Shown: piece after piece, positions 11,553 to 24,244 of the stretch
Position numbering within the stretch: position 1 is the stretch's first letter
How the letters are laid out: the number at the start of each line of letters is the position of its first letter
Origin: Lineus longissimus
Lineage: Eukaryota > Nemertea > Pilidiophora > Heteronemertea > Lineidae
Assembly: GCF_910592395.1 (NCBI RefSeq)
Contig: NC_088308.1
Span: 15,393,501-15,457,500 of the forward strand
Direction of reading: 5' to 3'
DNA length: 64,000 bases
Notes under the pieces: generated by a model
What the model was told of the DNA's origin: nothing
The model's database searches: none
The model's input: the letters and a program-made list of their open reading frames with translations, nothing else
Program-made: the position numbers and the translations under genes

Positions 11553-12080
11553 AACCTATCCTCTTTGTCACATCCTCAGATATCAATAAGCCAGGTACTC
11601 AGGTGCTGAGGTGTGATCCAAATCAGCATAGAAGGGTTGAAGTGAACTGTCCTGAGGTGGTGAAGTATTACAACAGATACATGGGTGGCATGGACACAAA
11701 AATGACCAACTTGCCAAACTTCCACGTTGTCGACCTACCCACCGATGGCCGAGGAAACTGACAATAAAGATGTTCATGTGGGCTGTCCTCAATTCCTATG
11801 TTGTCTATGGCATGACTGTACCACAGCCACAGGTTGGAAGAAGGATTACCTTCCATGGTTACATTGAAACCCTGTGCCTTCAGCTCATCGGCACCTTTCG
11901 GAGAAGTGCCACAGTCATTCCAGGTCGTGTTCTTCAAGCGGAAGGACGTCTTACTGAGGTCGGCCATCTACCAGAGCGTAGTGTTGCAGACTGAACTAAC
12001 CATAGATGTGTTGTCCGTCTTGAGAAACAACGCAAAATTCAGACTTAGAAATCCAAGAGTACCAGCTACACTCTGAGGGT
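11553..12080 (+). pseudogene. piggyBac transposase, C-terminal part
   Basis: This continues the transposase after the insertion: 'KPILFVTSS', then 'VNCPEVVKYYNRYMGGMD' with the third catalytic Asp. A frameshift near 11745 moves the reading to 'RWPRKLTIKMFMWAVLNSY', matching the helical C-terminal part of piggyBac transposases. A His/Cys remnant (HRCVV) near 12000 may be the eroded C-terminal zinc-binding region. The reading then dissolves into stops before the right terminus at 12353. Confidence 0.82.
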
Positions 12081-12559
12081 GTGTTATCAGAAAGAAAATG
12101 TATCAAATTTCACAACAATTTATTTCTATTGGAATAGTTATCAAATTTTGGGTCAAACAATGAACATTTCTGGTTACACCACCCACCTGTTGACATGTTA
12201 TTTCTCTGCAATATTAACAACTTTCATGAACCTAGAGTCATTATTAGAGGAGTTATAAGCATTTATTTCAGGAGTGTCGTTTTTTGAGAAATTCCCTAAA
12301 AATGGCCAGGGTCAGAGGTACACATTATATAAAAACGGCCAGGGTTCAAAGGGTTAAGTCACGGAAATCAAATGGTCATGTCTAGGTTGTTCTGCTGTTG
12401 AAAATGTGCAGTGTAGGGACTGGCATGTTTGATGAATACTGTTTATTTTGCAATTGTATAATTATAGCATTATGCTGCTGATTTCAACTGAAACTGACCC
12501 TTCTGGCCTCATATACTTGGTTCCACATGCACCTAGCAAAATATACTCGCCTAAGGGTT

Positions 12560-13125
12560 GGAAATAAAAGTTAGGTAGGTAAATATTTACTCACCTAGCT
12601 ATTTTTCAACAGAAGGCCTGGATAAGCCACTATCGAACTAGGTCTTGACATTCACCCCATACACATGCGCGCCAAATATGAAATGTCCACGTAAACTCAT
12701 TCACAATATAGAGGTCACAAGTCATTTCTGAGACTCACAACAAAATGGTCGCAAGTCAGTCATCTAGAATGCGAGATCAGCCATTATCGAACTTGGCCTT
12801 GATATTCTTCCCATACACATGCACTCTGATTATGAAATGTCTACTTGAACTCGTTCAGAATATAGAGAGGTCACAAGGCGTTTCTGAGATTCACAACAAA
12901 ATGACTGCCAGTTAGCCATCTTGAATGAGAGATCAGCCATATTTGAACTTGGGCTTGATATTCACACCCCATACACATGCAGGCCGAATATGAAATGTCT
13001 AGGTGAACTCCTTCAGAATAAAGAGAGGTCACAAGAGTGTGACATTCAGACTGATGAGCTGCCAGACGACGGACGACCGACAAGACGTGACGACATTAGC
13101 TCACCTGGGTGAGGTAAAAGTCAAA
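12560..13125. repeat. Helentron-like element with 154-bp core repeats
   Basis: Three copies of a unit of about 154 bp start near 12629, 12783 and 12937 (each with 'TATCGAACTTGG' or a variant, then 'CCCATACACATGC' and 'GAGGTCACAAG'). A short ACGACGGACGAC tract near 13065 and AGCTCACCTGGGTGAGGTAAAA at the right edge follow. The layout (core repeats, ACG-type microsatellite, GCTCACC/GGTGAG terminus) matches the neighbouring elements, but the core sequence differs. Confidence 0.55.
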
Positions 13126-13179
13126 GAATTAGTCTACAGAGCAACTCTCCAAATTGCATGCATAAAGATTTTGACTCAC

Positions 13180-13307
13180 CTCATTGAAATAGTCACCAAC
13201 CCATTTGGCAACCATCAGCACCACCATGATAGGCATACCAAAAGTGATATTGCCTGTCGCCTCAATAAGTATCACTGTCAAGCTTATTGTCATACGCACA
13301 ACACCGC
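13180..13307 (-). CDS. CLCN7-like: CLC-7-like chloride/proton antiporter, exon 'GVVRMT'
   Basis: On the minus strand a TAG acceptor at 13308-13310 opens a 128-nt exon, closed by a GTGAGT donor at 13179-13174. It encodes 42 residues starting '[19 protein letters not shown]' and ending '[11 protein letters not shown]', followed in the gene by a phase-0 intron. This is the core membrane helix region shared by the intracellular CLC-6/CLC-7 2Cl-/H+ exchangers of lysosomes and late endosomes. The exon begins with the last two bases of a Gly codon that is completed by the exon at 20845, giving the family's GAAAQLGG-VVRM join. The next exons downstream, including the cytosolic CBS domains, are not seen in this window and probably lie to the left of it. 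Confidence 0.93.
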
Positions 13308-13735
13308 CTACAAGAAAAACAAAGGATATTGTAAAGCGGTGACTATTTTTAGTATATTTGTAGTTCAGGATTTTGTGTAACTGCAGCTTCAGTGTAGCTT
13401 AAGAATTTGACAACCCCCTTACCGCAATTTGAATAAAGCTTCTATCTTTGCAGTGCATTTGATTTATTTTGATGTGAATTATGCACGCCACGAGACTAAA
13501 TTAAAATGAAATGACCAAGGTCATAATGCTCATCTCTCATCTCATTAGGATGTGAAAGTAACATGAACATAAGGTTTATTGCGATACATGAAGCTGTAAC
13601 ATTGCTTTTAAGTTGCAATATCTATTCATCTTGAAAGCCAAGGTTTCAAACAGCCAAAAATTCTGATTTGCTTAATGGCCATTGGATGGAATGGCATGAT
13701 CAATACTCATAAAGTTGGCAAAATGTTCCACCTCT
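13308..13735. other. CLC intron segment, nothing recognised
   Basis: AT-rich intronic DNA between the exon acceptor and the first repeat array. A pyrimidine-rich acceptor tract lies directly next to the exon; nothing else stands out. Confidence 0.5.
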
Positions 13736-15266
13736 GTAATGAAACGGCCAAGGGCCATTGTGCTCACCGTATAGATATCTGGTGGCTAGGAATTCATCCT
13801 GGTTAAGAAACATGCAACATGTATAGCGTATAGGTCAAACCAAAGTTGGTATGACATGTGATGTATCGTTGCTTGGAGTACCTACCATAAAAATATAATC
13901 AAAAAGAAGTCACTAATAAACGAGATATTGCACTTTTTACCTGTTTCAGTTTTGGCCTCCTGGTGGCCAAGTTGAGTACCAGATCAGATCGAAATTCGGT
14001 GTCCGAGGTTACATGATGTAGGGAGTCATAGACGTAGGGAGTCATATGTACCAAATTTCAAGTTCATAGCTTTAGTGGTTAAGAAACATGCAATAGTTGC
14101 ACTCATACGACCAATTTACGCCATTTGACCTCTCTGAGCTTGAAAAGCAGGTCAAATCAAAAACTTATATGATATGTAATGTATCCTTGCTAGGAGAACC
14201 TACCATAAAAATGTTATTGAAAATAAATCACTAATAAGCGAGATATCTCACTTTCTAGGTTTTCACTTTTGGCCCCCTGGTGGCCAAGTTGAGAATCAGA
14301 CCGGACTGAAATTCAGAGTCAGAGGCCAGCTGACCTAGGGGGTCCTTTGTACAAAGTCTCAAGTTCATAGCCTTAGGGGTTAACAAACGTGCCACAGTTA
14401 TGCTCAAATGGCCAATTTACACCATTTGACCTCTGTGACCTTGACAAGTAGGTCAAATCAAAAACCCGTATCATATGTGATGTATCCTTGCTAAGAGTAT
14501 CTACCATAAAATTTTTACCAAAAACTAATCAGTAATAAGTGAGATATGGCACTATTCAAATTTTTTGGTTTTGGCCCCCTAGTGACCAAGTTATCAATGT
14601 CACAGGTCATCTGACCTAAGGGGTCATTTGTACTAAGTTTAAAGTTCATAGCTTTAGTGGTTAAGAAACGTGCCATAGTTACACAAAAACGGCCAATTCA
14701 CACCATTTGACCTCGTCACTATTAAGCGAGATATTGCACTTTTTCCTTTTTTTAGTTTTGGCCCCCTGGTGGCCAGGTCGAGAATCAGATCAAACCGAAA
14801 TGCGGTGTCAGAGGTTATATGATGTAGGGAGTCATGTGTACTAAATTTCAAGTTCATAGCTTTATTGATAAAGAAACGTGCCACAGTTACGCTCAAATGG
14901 CCAATTTACGCCATTTGACCTCTGTGACCTTGACAAGTACGTCAAATCAAAAACCCGAACCATATGTGATGTATCCTTGCTAAGAGTATCTACCATAAAA
15001 TTTTTACCAAAACTAATCAGTAATAAGTGAGATATCACACAATTTATGTTTTTAGTTTTGGCCCCCTAGAGGCCAAGTCAAGAAACAGACCGGACCGAAA
15101 TTCAGTGTCAAAGGTCATCTGACCTAGGTGGTCATGCAAACAAAGTTTTGAGTCCATAGCCCTTGCGGTTAAGAAATGTGCAACTGTTTTAGAAATCGGA
15201 TACGACGGACGACGACGATGACGGACACTGCGGTGTTGTATAGACTCCCCTACGGTGAGCCAAAAA
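13736..15266 (+). mobile_element. Helentron-like element with ~300-bp core repeats, copy 1
   Basis: It starts with ACGGCCAAGGGCCATTGTGCTCACC (an imperfect palindrome plus GCTCACC) and ends TACGGTGAGCCAAAAA, giving the inverted pair GCTCACC/GGTGAGC. Between are about five degenerate tandem units of roughly 300 bp. Each contains 'CCATTTGACCTCTGTGACC', 'GGTCAAATCAAAAAC', 'TGTATCCTTGCTA', 'AAGCGAGATAT' and 'GGCCCCCTGGTGGCCAAG'. An ACGACGGACG-type tract near 15200 precedes the terminus. There is no coding capacity. The design resembles the bivalve 'pearl' and HINE elements: core repeats, microsatellite, asymmetric inverted termini. Confidence 0.65.
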
Positions 15267-15811
15267 GGAATTCAAAACACTCATTAGATTACTTGCGAGT
15301 CATTGTTTGAGAAATTTTCAGACTTCACCTCTTGTAGTCATCATCATACCCAAAGGATCCAAGATGATGATGAGAAAGTGCCAAATTCGACAGCATGTAC
15401 AACCAATTGCCTATAGATTGATATCTTTATTTGATATGTAAATTACATTTACATTTCTTGAAAAATAAATGAGTGCAGATGTGAATACAAATTATGGTGA
15501 AGGTGCAAGCACATATGGTACAGGTGCTCAGTTCACAAAAAAATCAAGGATGGTTCTTATATTTATATCCCTGCGGATATTATCCCGTAAATGCAGAAAA
15601 TCACTAATGGCGGTAGACCGAACTAAAATTTCTTCAGAAGGATGAACATACAGCAGCGCTGCAGTTTTCCCAATTGTAGAACGCGGTGCCTCAATTAAAC
15701 CAGTTATGCATAAAATAGTGTTAGACACAAAGGAAGAGTTACCAAGTAATGCTAACTGAAAAGCTATTTGAATGAAATGATTTTTTTTAACAAAAGACCT
15801 ATTCCTGAAAC
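15267..15811. other. CLC intron segment, nothing recognised
   Basis: AT-rich DNA with no supported feature. A small reading frame at 15528-15728 (minus) has no recognisable motif and no splice or coding evidence. Confidence 0.4.
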
Positions 15812-16383
15812 GTAATGAAATGGTCCAGGGACCATGTGCTCACCTCGGGTAATGTAATGCATGTCATTTGCAGTGGGTATGGGGAAAACAGTTTCTGGCT
15901 AGTTTCAGCAGTTTTGATTCCATTGATAATATTATTCTTCTCAGCTCAATGGCACAAAAGAAAATTACCGGTTCCATCTAAGTATAGCATTTTTGTTAAA
16001 AAGTTGACTGAATTTCAGGGTTACTGAAGAGTGTACATGTCACATGGAAACTGGTTGACATCTGTTCAACAGTTTAGGAGTAATAGGACTTCGTTGTATT
16101 TTCAAGATGGTGGCCTGGTGGCCATATTTGCCTTTGGATTTGTCTTTGGGATATTGATAAGAATACATAGACACATAATCACATGAAGTTTGGTGGCAAT
16201 CTGATCATTAATTTCATTAGTTAGTTTAGATTTGACTGAAAATCAGGGATGTTGTAGAGATATACAATCACATGAAATTTGGTGGCTTGAAATTTGGTTG
16301 TTTAATTTTCAAGATGGCCGCCTTGTCTAAAAGAGATCAAATCAACTACTTGAAACATAAAGCAACTTATTAATATTCCAAAA
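15812..16383 (+). mobile_element. Truncated Helentron-like fragment
   Basis: It starts 'AATGAAATGGTCCAGGGACC' and 'GTGCTCACC', the same left end as the adjacent arrays, but the body lacks the 300-bp units. Two 'CAAGATGG' blocks (about 16103 and 16311) recur in it. No terminal GGTGAGC is found before the next copy begins at 16384, so this is a truncated or variant copy. Confidence 0.5.
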
Positions 16384-18276
16384 TAAATGAAACGGCCAGG
16401 GGCCATTGTGCTCGACATATAGACATTTGGTGATTTTGGAATTCATCCAGGTTAAGAAAGATTGTACATGTATAGTATATAGGTCAAAACAAAGTCGGTA
16501 TGACATGTGATGTATCATTGCTTGGAGTAAGTACCATAAGAATATCATCAAAAACAAGTCACTGATAAACGAGATATTGCACTTTTTACCTATTTTAGTT
16601 TTGGCCTCTTGGTGGCCAAGTTGAGTACCAGATCAGATCGAAATTCGGTGTCCGAGGTCACATGACGTAGGGAGTCATGTGTACCAAATTTCAAGTTCAT
16701 AGCTTTAGTGGTTAAGAAACATGCCATAGTTACACTCAAACAACCAATTTACGCCATTTGACCTCTGTGACCTTAAAAAAGCAGGTCAAATCAAAAACTC
16801 ATATGATATGTGATGTATCCTTGCTAGGAGAACCTACCATAAAAATTTTATTGAAAACGGATCACTGATAAGCGAGATATCACACTTTCTAGGTTTTCAC
16901 TTTTGGCCCCCTGGTGGCCAAGTCGAGAATCAGACCAGGGTCAGTGGTGACCTGACCTATGGGGTCCTTTGTACAAAGTCTCATGTTCATAGCCTTAGGG
17001 GTTAACAAACTTGCCACAGTTAGGCTCAAATGGCCAATTTACGCCATTTGACCTCTGTGACCTTGACAAGTACGTCAAATCAAAAACTCGTATCATATGT
17101 GATGTATCCTTGCTAAGAGTATCTACCATAAATTTTTTACCAAAAACTAATCAGTAATAAGCGAGATATGGCACTATTCAAATTTTTGGTTTTGGCCCCC
17201 TGGTGGCCAAGTTAAGAATCAGACCGAACCGAAAATCAGTGTCACAGGTTGTCTGACCTAGGGGGTAATGTGTACCACGTTTAAAGTTCATAGCTTTAGT
17301 GGATAAGAAACATGCCATAGTTACATACAAACGGCCAATTCACACCATTTGACCTTGAAAATAAGGTCAAATCAAAAACCCGTAGAATATGTGATGTATC
17401 CTTGCTCTGAGTACCTACCAGAAAAATAAAACTGAAAACAAGTCACTATTAAGCGAGATATTGCACTTTTTACTTTTTTTAGTTTTGGCCCCTGGTGGCC
17501 AAGTCGAGAATCAGATCAAACCGAAATTCGGTGTCAGAAGTTATATGATGTATGGAGTAATGGGTACCAAATTTCAAGTTCATAGCTTTATTGGTTAAGA
17601 AACGTGCCACAGTTGCACTCAAACAGCAAATTTATGCCATTTGACCCCTGTGACCTTGAAAAGTAGGTCAAATCAAAAACACGTACGTTATGTGACATAT
17701 CCTTGCTAGGAGAACCTACCATAAAAATGTCATCAAAAAAAAATCACTGATAAGTGAGATATCACACTATTTATGTTTTCAGTTTTGGCCCACTAATGGC
17801 CAAGTCAAGAATCAGACAGGATCGAAATTCAGTGTCGAAGGTCATCTGACCTACGGGGTCATGCATAAAAAGGTTTTGAGTCCATAGCCCTAGTGGTTAA
17901 GAAATGTGCCACTGTTTTTGAAATAGGATACGACGACAGACGACGGACACTGCGGTGTTGTATAGACTCCCCTACGGCCCGCTAATTAGATCAGGTGATC
18001 TAAAAACGAGTCACTCATCAGAAAGATATCACACTTTTTAGGTTATCATTTCTGGCTCCCTGGTGGCCAAATCAAGAATCAAATCAGACCGAAATTCACT
18101 GTCAGAGGTCACCTGACCTGGGGGGGGGGGGTCCTGGGAACAAAGTTTTAAGTTCATAGCTCTAGCGGTTAAGAAACGTGCCACTGTTTTTGAAACAGGA
18201 TACAGACGACGACGATGGATGATGGACGATGGACACAGCAGTGTTGTATAGACTCCCCAATGGTGAGCCAACAAGT
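16384..18276 (+). mobile_element. Helentron-like element with ~300-bp core repeats, copy 2
   Basis: The left end is 'AATGAAACGGCCAGGGGCC' then 'ATTGTGCTC'. About six tandem 300-bp units follow the same consensus as the copy at 13736. An internal terminus-like stretch at about 17930-17985 (CGACGACAGACGACGG, TATAGACTCCCCTACGG) lies before a further unit and the final CGACGACGATGGA tract and 'CCAATGGTGAGCCAA' at about 18258-18272. The doubled end suggests tandem growth or one copy abutting another. Confidence 0.6.
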
Positions 18277-19170
18277 GACTAATAAGCGAGGTATTGCACT
18301 TTTTACCTTTTCAGTTTTGGCTCCCTGGTGACCAAGTTGAGAATCAGATCGGACCTGATCGGCAGAGGTTATCTGATGTAGGGGATCATGTGAACCAAGT
18401 TTCAAGAGAGACATAACACTTTCTAGATTTTGACTTTTGATTTTCCCATCAGATTAGGTGGCAAAGTCAAAAATCTGATGGGACCGAAATTCAGTGTTGG
18501 AGATCACCTGACCTGGGGTCCTCTGTGCAAAGTTTCAAGTTCATAGCCCTCGTGGTTAAGAAACGTGCCTGTTTCTGAAACAGGAAACAGACGACTACGA
18601 CGATGAAGGGACAGATGAGGAGGCCTGACACTGCGGTTGAACAGATTGACTGTCTGACTGACTGACTGACTGGCATACACATACTTCGAATAGCTATCAG
18701 AGTCAAGTCACTAATAAGCAAGATATTGCACTTTTTACATTTTCACTTTTGGATCCCTGGTTGACAAGTCCAGAGTCATATTGGGCCGGAATTCACAGTC
18801 GGAGTTATCTGACCAAGAAGGATAATCTGCAAAAATTTTCGAGTTGTTAGCTTCAGTCGATAAGAAACATGCCATTGCTACACTCAAACGGACAATTTAC
18901 GCCATATTTGACCTTTGTGACCATGAAATGTATAGGTCAAATCAAAAACTCATACTGCTTGGAGTACCTACCACAAAAATATTATTGAAAACAAGTCACT
19001 GATCAGCAAGATATTGAACTACCTCCTTTTTTCTGTTTTTGCCCCCTGGTGGCAAAGTCAAGGATCAGGTCGAACCGATATTCGAGGTTACACACAAAAC
19101 TGCAATTTACACTACTTGACCCCTAAGACCTTGACAAGTAGGTCAAATCAAAAACACACATGAGGAGTGA
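18277..19170 (+). repeat. Eroded core-repeat fragments plus GACT microsatellite
   Basis: Degenerate units of the same 300-bp family ('ATAAGCGAGGTATTGCAC', 'CCATATTTGACCTTTGTG') are separated by a (GACT)n run at about 18649-18674. No complete terminus is visible. Confidence 0.5.
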
Positions 19171-19194
19171 CGTATTCATGAAGGAGAACTGCCA

Positions 19195-20495
19195 CATAAG
19201 AATATGTATTAGGTTCACTGTTATGTAAATGCTACCAGGTGAACCAAGGGGTTCTTTCTGTAGAGAGGGAGATAAGCATTGGCACTGGTCGAGAAAAGAC
19301 TGTGCAAGGAAGCAAGAGGAAACTGGATATAACACGATCGAGGCGAATCGCAATGTATGCCCCCGCTCCGTGGGCACCAGTGTCCACAGGCCTGTCACTA
19401 AACTGGTTTTGAAATTATGGGGTGTAAAGGGCCATATTGAATTTCGGAGCGCAACCAAAATCGATAGGGAACCTCCCCAAATCCACCCTATTAAACAATA
19501 GAAATTAGAGATCAATCGGGATACCTGTTCTTGAGTTATAATCCGGAAGGGGAAATCCAAGATGGCCTATTGGTGGCCATATTGAATTTCAGAGCATGTC
19601 AAAAAATCGATAGGGACCCTTGCTCCATCCACCCCAATTCACTACAGAAATTATAGATCAATCGGGCCACCGGTTTTTGAGTTACAGTCCGGAATAGGTT
19701 GCGGCCGCACCTCAACTTCGTTGAGCTGGGGCATAATGATGATGATGTTGAAATGCCTTTTGCATATTGGCGATTACGCGGCATGGAATCCAAATGTGGA
19801 GAAAGGTCTTTGGTCTTCAACCAACAGCAGCTGGCAAGCCAATGTTTGATTAATTCATGATTAATACATAACAAGATGGCGGCCTTGGGGCCATATTGGA
19901 TATCACGTGGGGCCAGAAAATTATACAGCACCTTACCCTACCCTCCCTTACCCTAGGCGATCATACCACAGAAATATCAGCTCCCTCACACAAGTGCTTC
20001 TGGAGCTGGGAATGCTAAAAATCTAAGATGCCAACTGACGGCCATCTTGGATTTCGGATAGCGCCCAAAATCAGTAGGGAAACTCCTCTACCATAGGCCA
20101 TTACACCACAAAAGCTTGAAGTCGGTCAGACATGTGGTTCTTTGATTAACGAGCGGAATGCAAAATTCTAAGATGGCGGCTGGCGCCAATATTGGATTTT
20201 CGAACGCCCAAAACAGATAGGGAACCTCCCCCACTGAAGACCATTACACCACAAAAGTTTGAAGTCTGTTGGACCTCTAGTTCTTCAGTTAACGATCAAA
20301 GTACAAAAATCTAAGTTGGCGGCTGGTGGCCATATTGGATTTTGGATCGCGCCCAAAATCAATAGGGAACCTCCCCTCCCATAGACCATTACACCACAAA
20401 AGTTTGAAGTCTGTCGTACATCTGGTTCTTCAATTAACGAGTGGAATGCAAAAATCTAGGATGGCGGCTGGCGGCCATATTGGATTTTTTGGAGT
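19195..20495. repeat. Tandem array of ~144-bp repeats
   Basis: Units near 19430, 19575, 19890, 20040, 20190, 20329 and 20473 each contain 'GGCCATATTGGATTT' or a close variant. They continue with 'GCGCCCAAAATC', 'AGGGAACCTCCCC' and 'CATTACACCACAAAAG'. Spacing is about 144 bp apart from one longer gap between the second and third. This core unit differs from that of the flanking 300-bp arrays. Confidence 0.65.
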
Positions 20496-20780
20496 ACCTA
20501 GCATACAAATGTTATCGAAAATGAGTCACTAATAAGCAAGACATCTCATTTTTTATGTTTTCACTTTTGGTCCCTAGTGACCAAGTAAAGAATCAGTTCA
20601 GACCGAAATTCAGTGTCAGAAGTAACCTGACGTGGGGGTTCTGTGTACAAAGTTTCAAGTCTCATAACCCTAGTGGTTAAGAAATGTGCCACTGATATTG
20701 AAACAGGATACAGACAAAGACAACAACGTACAACGGGCACTGCGGTATTGTATAGACTCACCTACGGTGAGCCAACATAA
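20496..20780 (+). mobile_element. Right-end fragment of a Helentron-like element
   Basis: One core unit ('GGAGTACCTAGCATACAAAT' to 'GTTAAGAAATGTGCCACTG') is followed by 'GGGCACTGCGGTATTGTATA' and 'GACTCACCTACGGTGAGCC', the family's right terminus. It probably closes the composite array that begins at 16384. Confidence 0.55.
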
Positions 20781-20844
20781 GAATATATTAACAACATTTG
20801 GCCATGCCAAAACATGTGATCTGCGAGGCGAGATATTTATTTAC

Positions 20845-20896
20845 CAAGTTGTGCTGCTGCTCCAAGTACAGCAAATTTCCCGTGATCTATCCATGG
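20845..20896 (-). CDS. CLCN7-like: CLC-7-like antiporter, exon 'PWIDHGKFAVLG'
   Basis: A short 52-nt exon on the minus strand. A CAG acceptor lies at 20899-20897 after a T-rich tract, and a GTAAAT donor starts at 20844. It encodes 'PWIDHGKFAVLGAAAQL' plus the first base of a Gly codon. The GAAAQLGG block is a CLC signature that is very close to CLC-7 and less like CLC-6 (AAAFLGG). The frame joins both neighbours: the upstream exon ends on a whole codon, and the single leftover base pairs with the two-base start of the exon at 13307. Introns on either side are about 13.9 and 7.5 kb. Confidence 0.93.
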
Positions 20897-21489
20897 CTGA
20901 AATGAAAGAAAATCAATCCTCAGATATATGATCTGCTCTGGCAAAAGTAGGCGCATTTTGGAAAGGCATTGGGCATAAAAAGGCCTGCCCAATACAGTAC
21001 GGGTCCATACGTCGCTCCACAATGGACGAGATTAGTTATCCGCGGTAAGTGCGTCTTTCCGACGCATTTCAGTATGGCGACCCGATACTGGCCTAATATC
21101 AATTATATCACCTGCTGCACGTGCAGCGTTCGCTCGGGTCTAATCCTGACCGGCTGCATATATGCCTTGTTATTGTAGTGACATGCTTTCGTTTGAACTA
21201 CATATTTACAGCCTACAACTTACAGTAATTACAATCTGATTTTTCAAGCGATGATACCGTTGAGGTTTGGAGTATGCAACGATGAAGTTTTTTTTTTTAT
21301 TCATCATACTTCCTGAATGACCATTGATTACATGCGATCATCCTGTTTCACCTTCTGCGGTAAAACATTTATAAACAGCATCTTGAAAAAATTATTTCCC
21401 CACATTTAAAGGTTTTCTCCTGTACCAGCATTAGAACAGTCTAAGTTGAGATTTTGGCGTATCCGACATTTATCAAACTTTTCAGCCCA

Positions 21490-22305
21490 GTATTAAGCGA
21501 ACAATGGCATATTTTCACTTTTACGTGGCCAAACCGTGAATGATACGACGCCACGAATTGGTCAATGAGTAGGGGTCACCCAGGGGTACATTTGTACCAA
21601 ATTTGAGATCTCCGGCTAAAGCGGTTACAAAACGTGCCACCATTCTCGAACGGGGGTGCCGCCAGACGACATTGATCCTGTGGCCTTGAAAAGTAGGTCG
21701 GAAAAATAATGCGGCGGACATATTATGCACCATTGCTAGAAATACAACCACATTTTTTTTCAAATTTTTCGGACCAGTTATAAGGCAGCAATCGCATATT
21801 TTCACTTTTGACCCCCTGGTGGCCAAACCATGAATCATATGAAGCCACGATTCAGTCCCTGAGTAGCGGTCACCCAGGAGTACAATTGTACAAAGTTTGA
21901 GACCTCTTGCTAAAGCGGTTTCAAAACGTGCCGCCATTGTCTAGCGGCAGTGCCGCCGACAGACTTTGACATCTGTGACCTTGAAAAGTAAGTCAAATTA
22001 AAAACCCAGAGGATATGCGATGTAGCATTGCTAGAAGTACCTACCATGTTTTTTTCAAATTTTTCGGACCAGTATTAAGGGAGAAAACACATGTTTTTAC
22101 TTTCTATGTTTGGCCCCCTGGTGTCAAACCGTGAATCATATAAGGTCGCAATTCGGGCTCTGAGTAGCGGTCACCAAGCGGTACATGTGTACCAAGTTGG
22201 AATTCAATAGCTTCAGTGGTAACAAAACGTGCCACCCATGTCTATCGACGGCCGATGGATGACGAACAACGGACACTGGGTCATTGTAAAGGCTCATAGG
22301 TGAGC
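21490..22305 (+). mobile_element. Core-repeat element inside the 4.7-kb fold-back
   Basis: Three divergent units share 'TTTTCACTTT', 'CCCCTGGTGGCCAAACC', 'GTGAATCATA', 'GTCACC' and 'AAACGTGCC'. A GACGGCCGATGGATGACG tract and 'GGCTCATAGGTGAGCC' at about 22286-22303 close it. The right terminus matches the Helentron-like family; the left terminus is not clear. Confidence 0.5.
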
Positions 22306-22309
22306 CAAA

Positions 22310-24060
22310 TATGACTTCAAGGCTGATGCAGTGTAAAAGGTCCCACCAATTAGTTCATAAGCTAATCAGCAACAGGACATTTTGGCCAAGAGTGTGTACT
22401 ACAGATACTGTATTTGGGTACACATGCAAGCATAACCATTTAGGGAAGCTTATATGACCACACCCTGCTTAAGAATACATAGGGCCTACTCAACTCATAA
22501 ATTCAAAGAGGGTACATTGTATAGTCAAGAGTTGGTAACAAAAATGAGTGATGAGCAGGATTGTATTGTAGTTGCTGCATAACATTCAAAAAATGCATGT
22601 GCACCGTAAAATCATTATTTCAAATAAATTACGCAAACAAATACTAAGTAATGGCTGTCCTTATGACACGATACTTTGATATTGGATTTGAAGGTGTACA
22701 ACCTGGGCCAACCTTTGCGCTAAATGTAACCCAGATTTATTTATTTATTGGTTCAGATTGGTAAAACATGTAGATTATGCCAAGAAAGGGCATACAAATC
22801 CTTTTTTTATTGTAAGACGTGACAGTTCACTGCAGAAACTGCTCATAATTTCATGTTCACACAGACTTTTTCATCAGTTTGTCAAAGTTTGAACAATATT
22901 GGTCCAAACATAAAGCGTCCTTAGAACATAAAGTTTGAGACATTTTACTAGTTTTTGAAGTTTCCTTGTAAATGGGGGATTAAAAACCTCGTTTTTCTCC
23001 AAAAATATATGAACTCCAAGCGAAAAGCATATAGCCTTGTTTAGGAAATGATAGTCATCAATCTGGCAGTGGTTTTAACAAAACTCATACATGAATTTGT
23101 CCAATTATGAAACACTTCAGTTCATAGATTGATGCAAAGAGAGAGCTTACAAATCTTCTTTTTTGTCAGATGAGACATTTCACTACAAATATTGCCTATA
23201 TAGTTATGTTCACCCAGACCTCATCATCAGTCTGATAAGGTTTGAACCTTTTCCCAAACATAAAGCGTCCTTAGAACAAAATAACTTTTGTATTTTTTGT
23301 AAAATAACTGTTCATTAAAGTCACAATTTTCCCAACACAACCATGTGCTTTATTTTCAGTTCCAGGCAAAGTAGACCTACACGTAGCTCCACTAAACAAT
23401 GGTATGGTTATAAATATTAAGAAGAGTATAATAAATCTCAACTTAGGATGACACAGAATGTTTTGATGAGAGCGAGGCATGCTTTTACACCTCTGGTTAT
23501 GTAATAGTTACAGTGAGAAGTGTCCCATTATCCTCAACCCAAAGGAGGTGATAAACCCGACCTGACTGTTTTGCTCTGCCCTGCTTGCTATTTGGTCAGG
23601 CGACAAAGAGCTATTAATAGAGAAAAATACATTTTGCCAGCGAACTGCCTAGTTTCCAAAAGCATCGCAGCAAAATGTTGTACAGGTATCCTTTTTTCTT
23701 TGGTTATAGGATGATCACACTACTGATTTGCCTATCTGAGTATTTATTACAAGGTAAAATCGTTATACACTCCCCCAATGAGTAATCCAATTATGTGCCA
23801 TCATCCCATGCTTTGGCCATTTGCCTATTTCTTCCTTTTGAACTTCAGCAATGCATGAACAAGGATGAACATTGCATACCCAAGTTTATTGGACTATACG
23901 GTTGAACCTCCCTCAGTGGACACCTTTGTTCTATTGATCGTATGGTGGTCATTTGCCATAATCAGTTAGAATTCAAAAGGACAATGGACATGATGGAGGG
24001 TGGGAATATTTTCCAGGGGGACATTTCTACTTCAACACCAACTATAATTGTCTGATTGTA
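22310..24060. other. Interior of fold-back element, no gene recognised
   Basis: AT-rich. A block of roughly 350 bp occurs twice in degenerate form (around 22800-22925 and 23150-23285), each ending 'CCAAACATAAAGCGTCCTTAGAACA'-like sequence (19-base core AAACATAAAGCGTCCTTAG). No transposase motif is visible. Confidence 0.5.
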
Positions 24061-24244
24061 AAGTTATTGTTATGTCGAATGCGCCGAAATCTCAACTTAG
24101 ATTGTTCTTATGCCCAGGTACAGAAGAAAACTTTTAAATGTAGGAAAAACCTTTTTCAAGATGCTGTTAATAAACGTTTTACTGCAGAACGTGAAACAGG
24201 ATGATCGTATGTAATCAATGATTATTCAGGAAGGATGATGAATA

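Larger units (their letters stand above)
8246..12353 (+). mobile_element. piggyBac-type DNA transposon, decayed and interrupted
   Basis: The element is flanked by TTAA at 8242-8245 and 12354-12357, the target site duplicated by piggyBac transposases. Its ends carry an inverted CCTTTGAACCCT (left about 8250-8261; right as AGGGTTCAAAGG at 12341-12352). A piggyBac transposase relic fills it. A 1.67-kb Helentron-like element sits inside at about 9884-11552; removing it rejoins the transposase reading frame around 'GACAAA/AACCTATCC'. Confidence 0.88.

Noticed and set aside
13736-18276. Possible satellite or CRISPR-like array
   Set aside because: The 300-bp units are degenerate and bounded by transposon termini; there are no short identical repeats with unique spacers.
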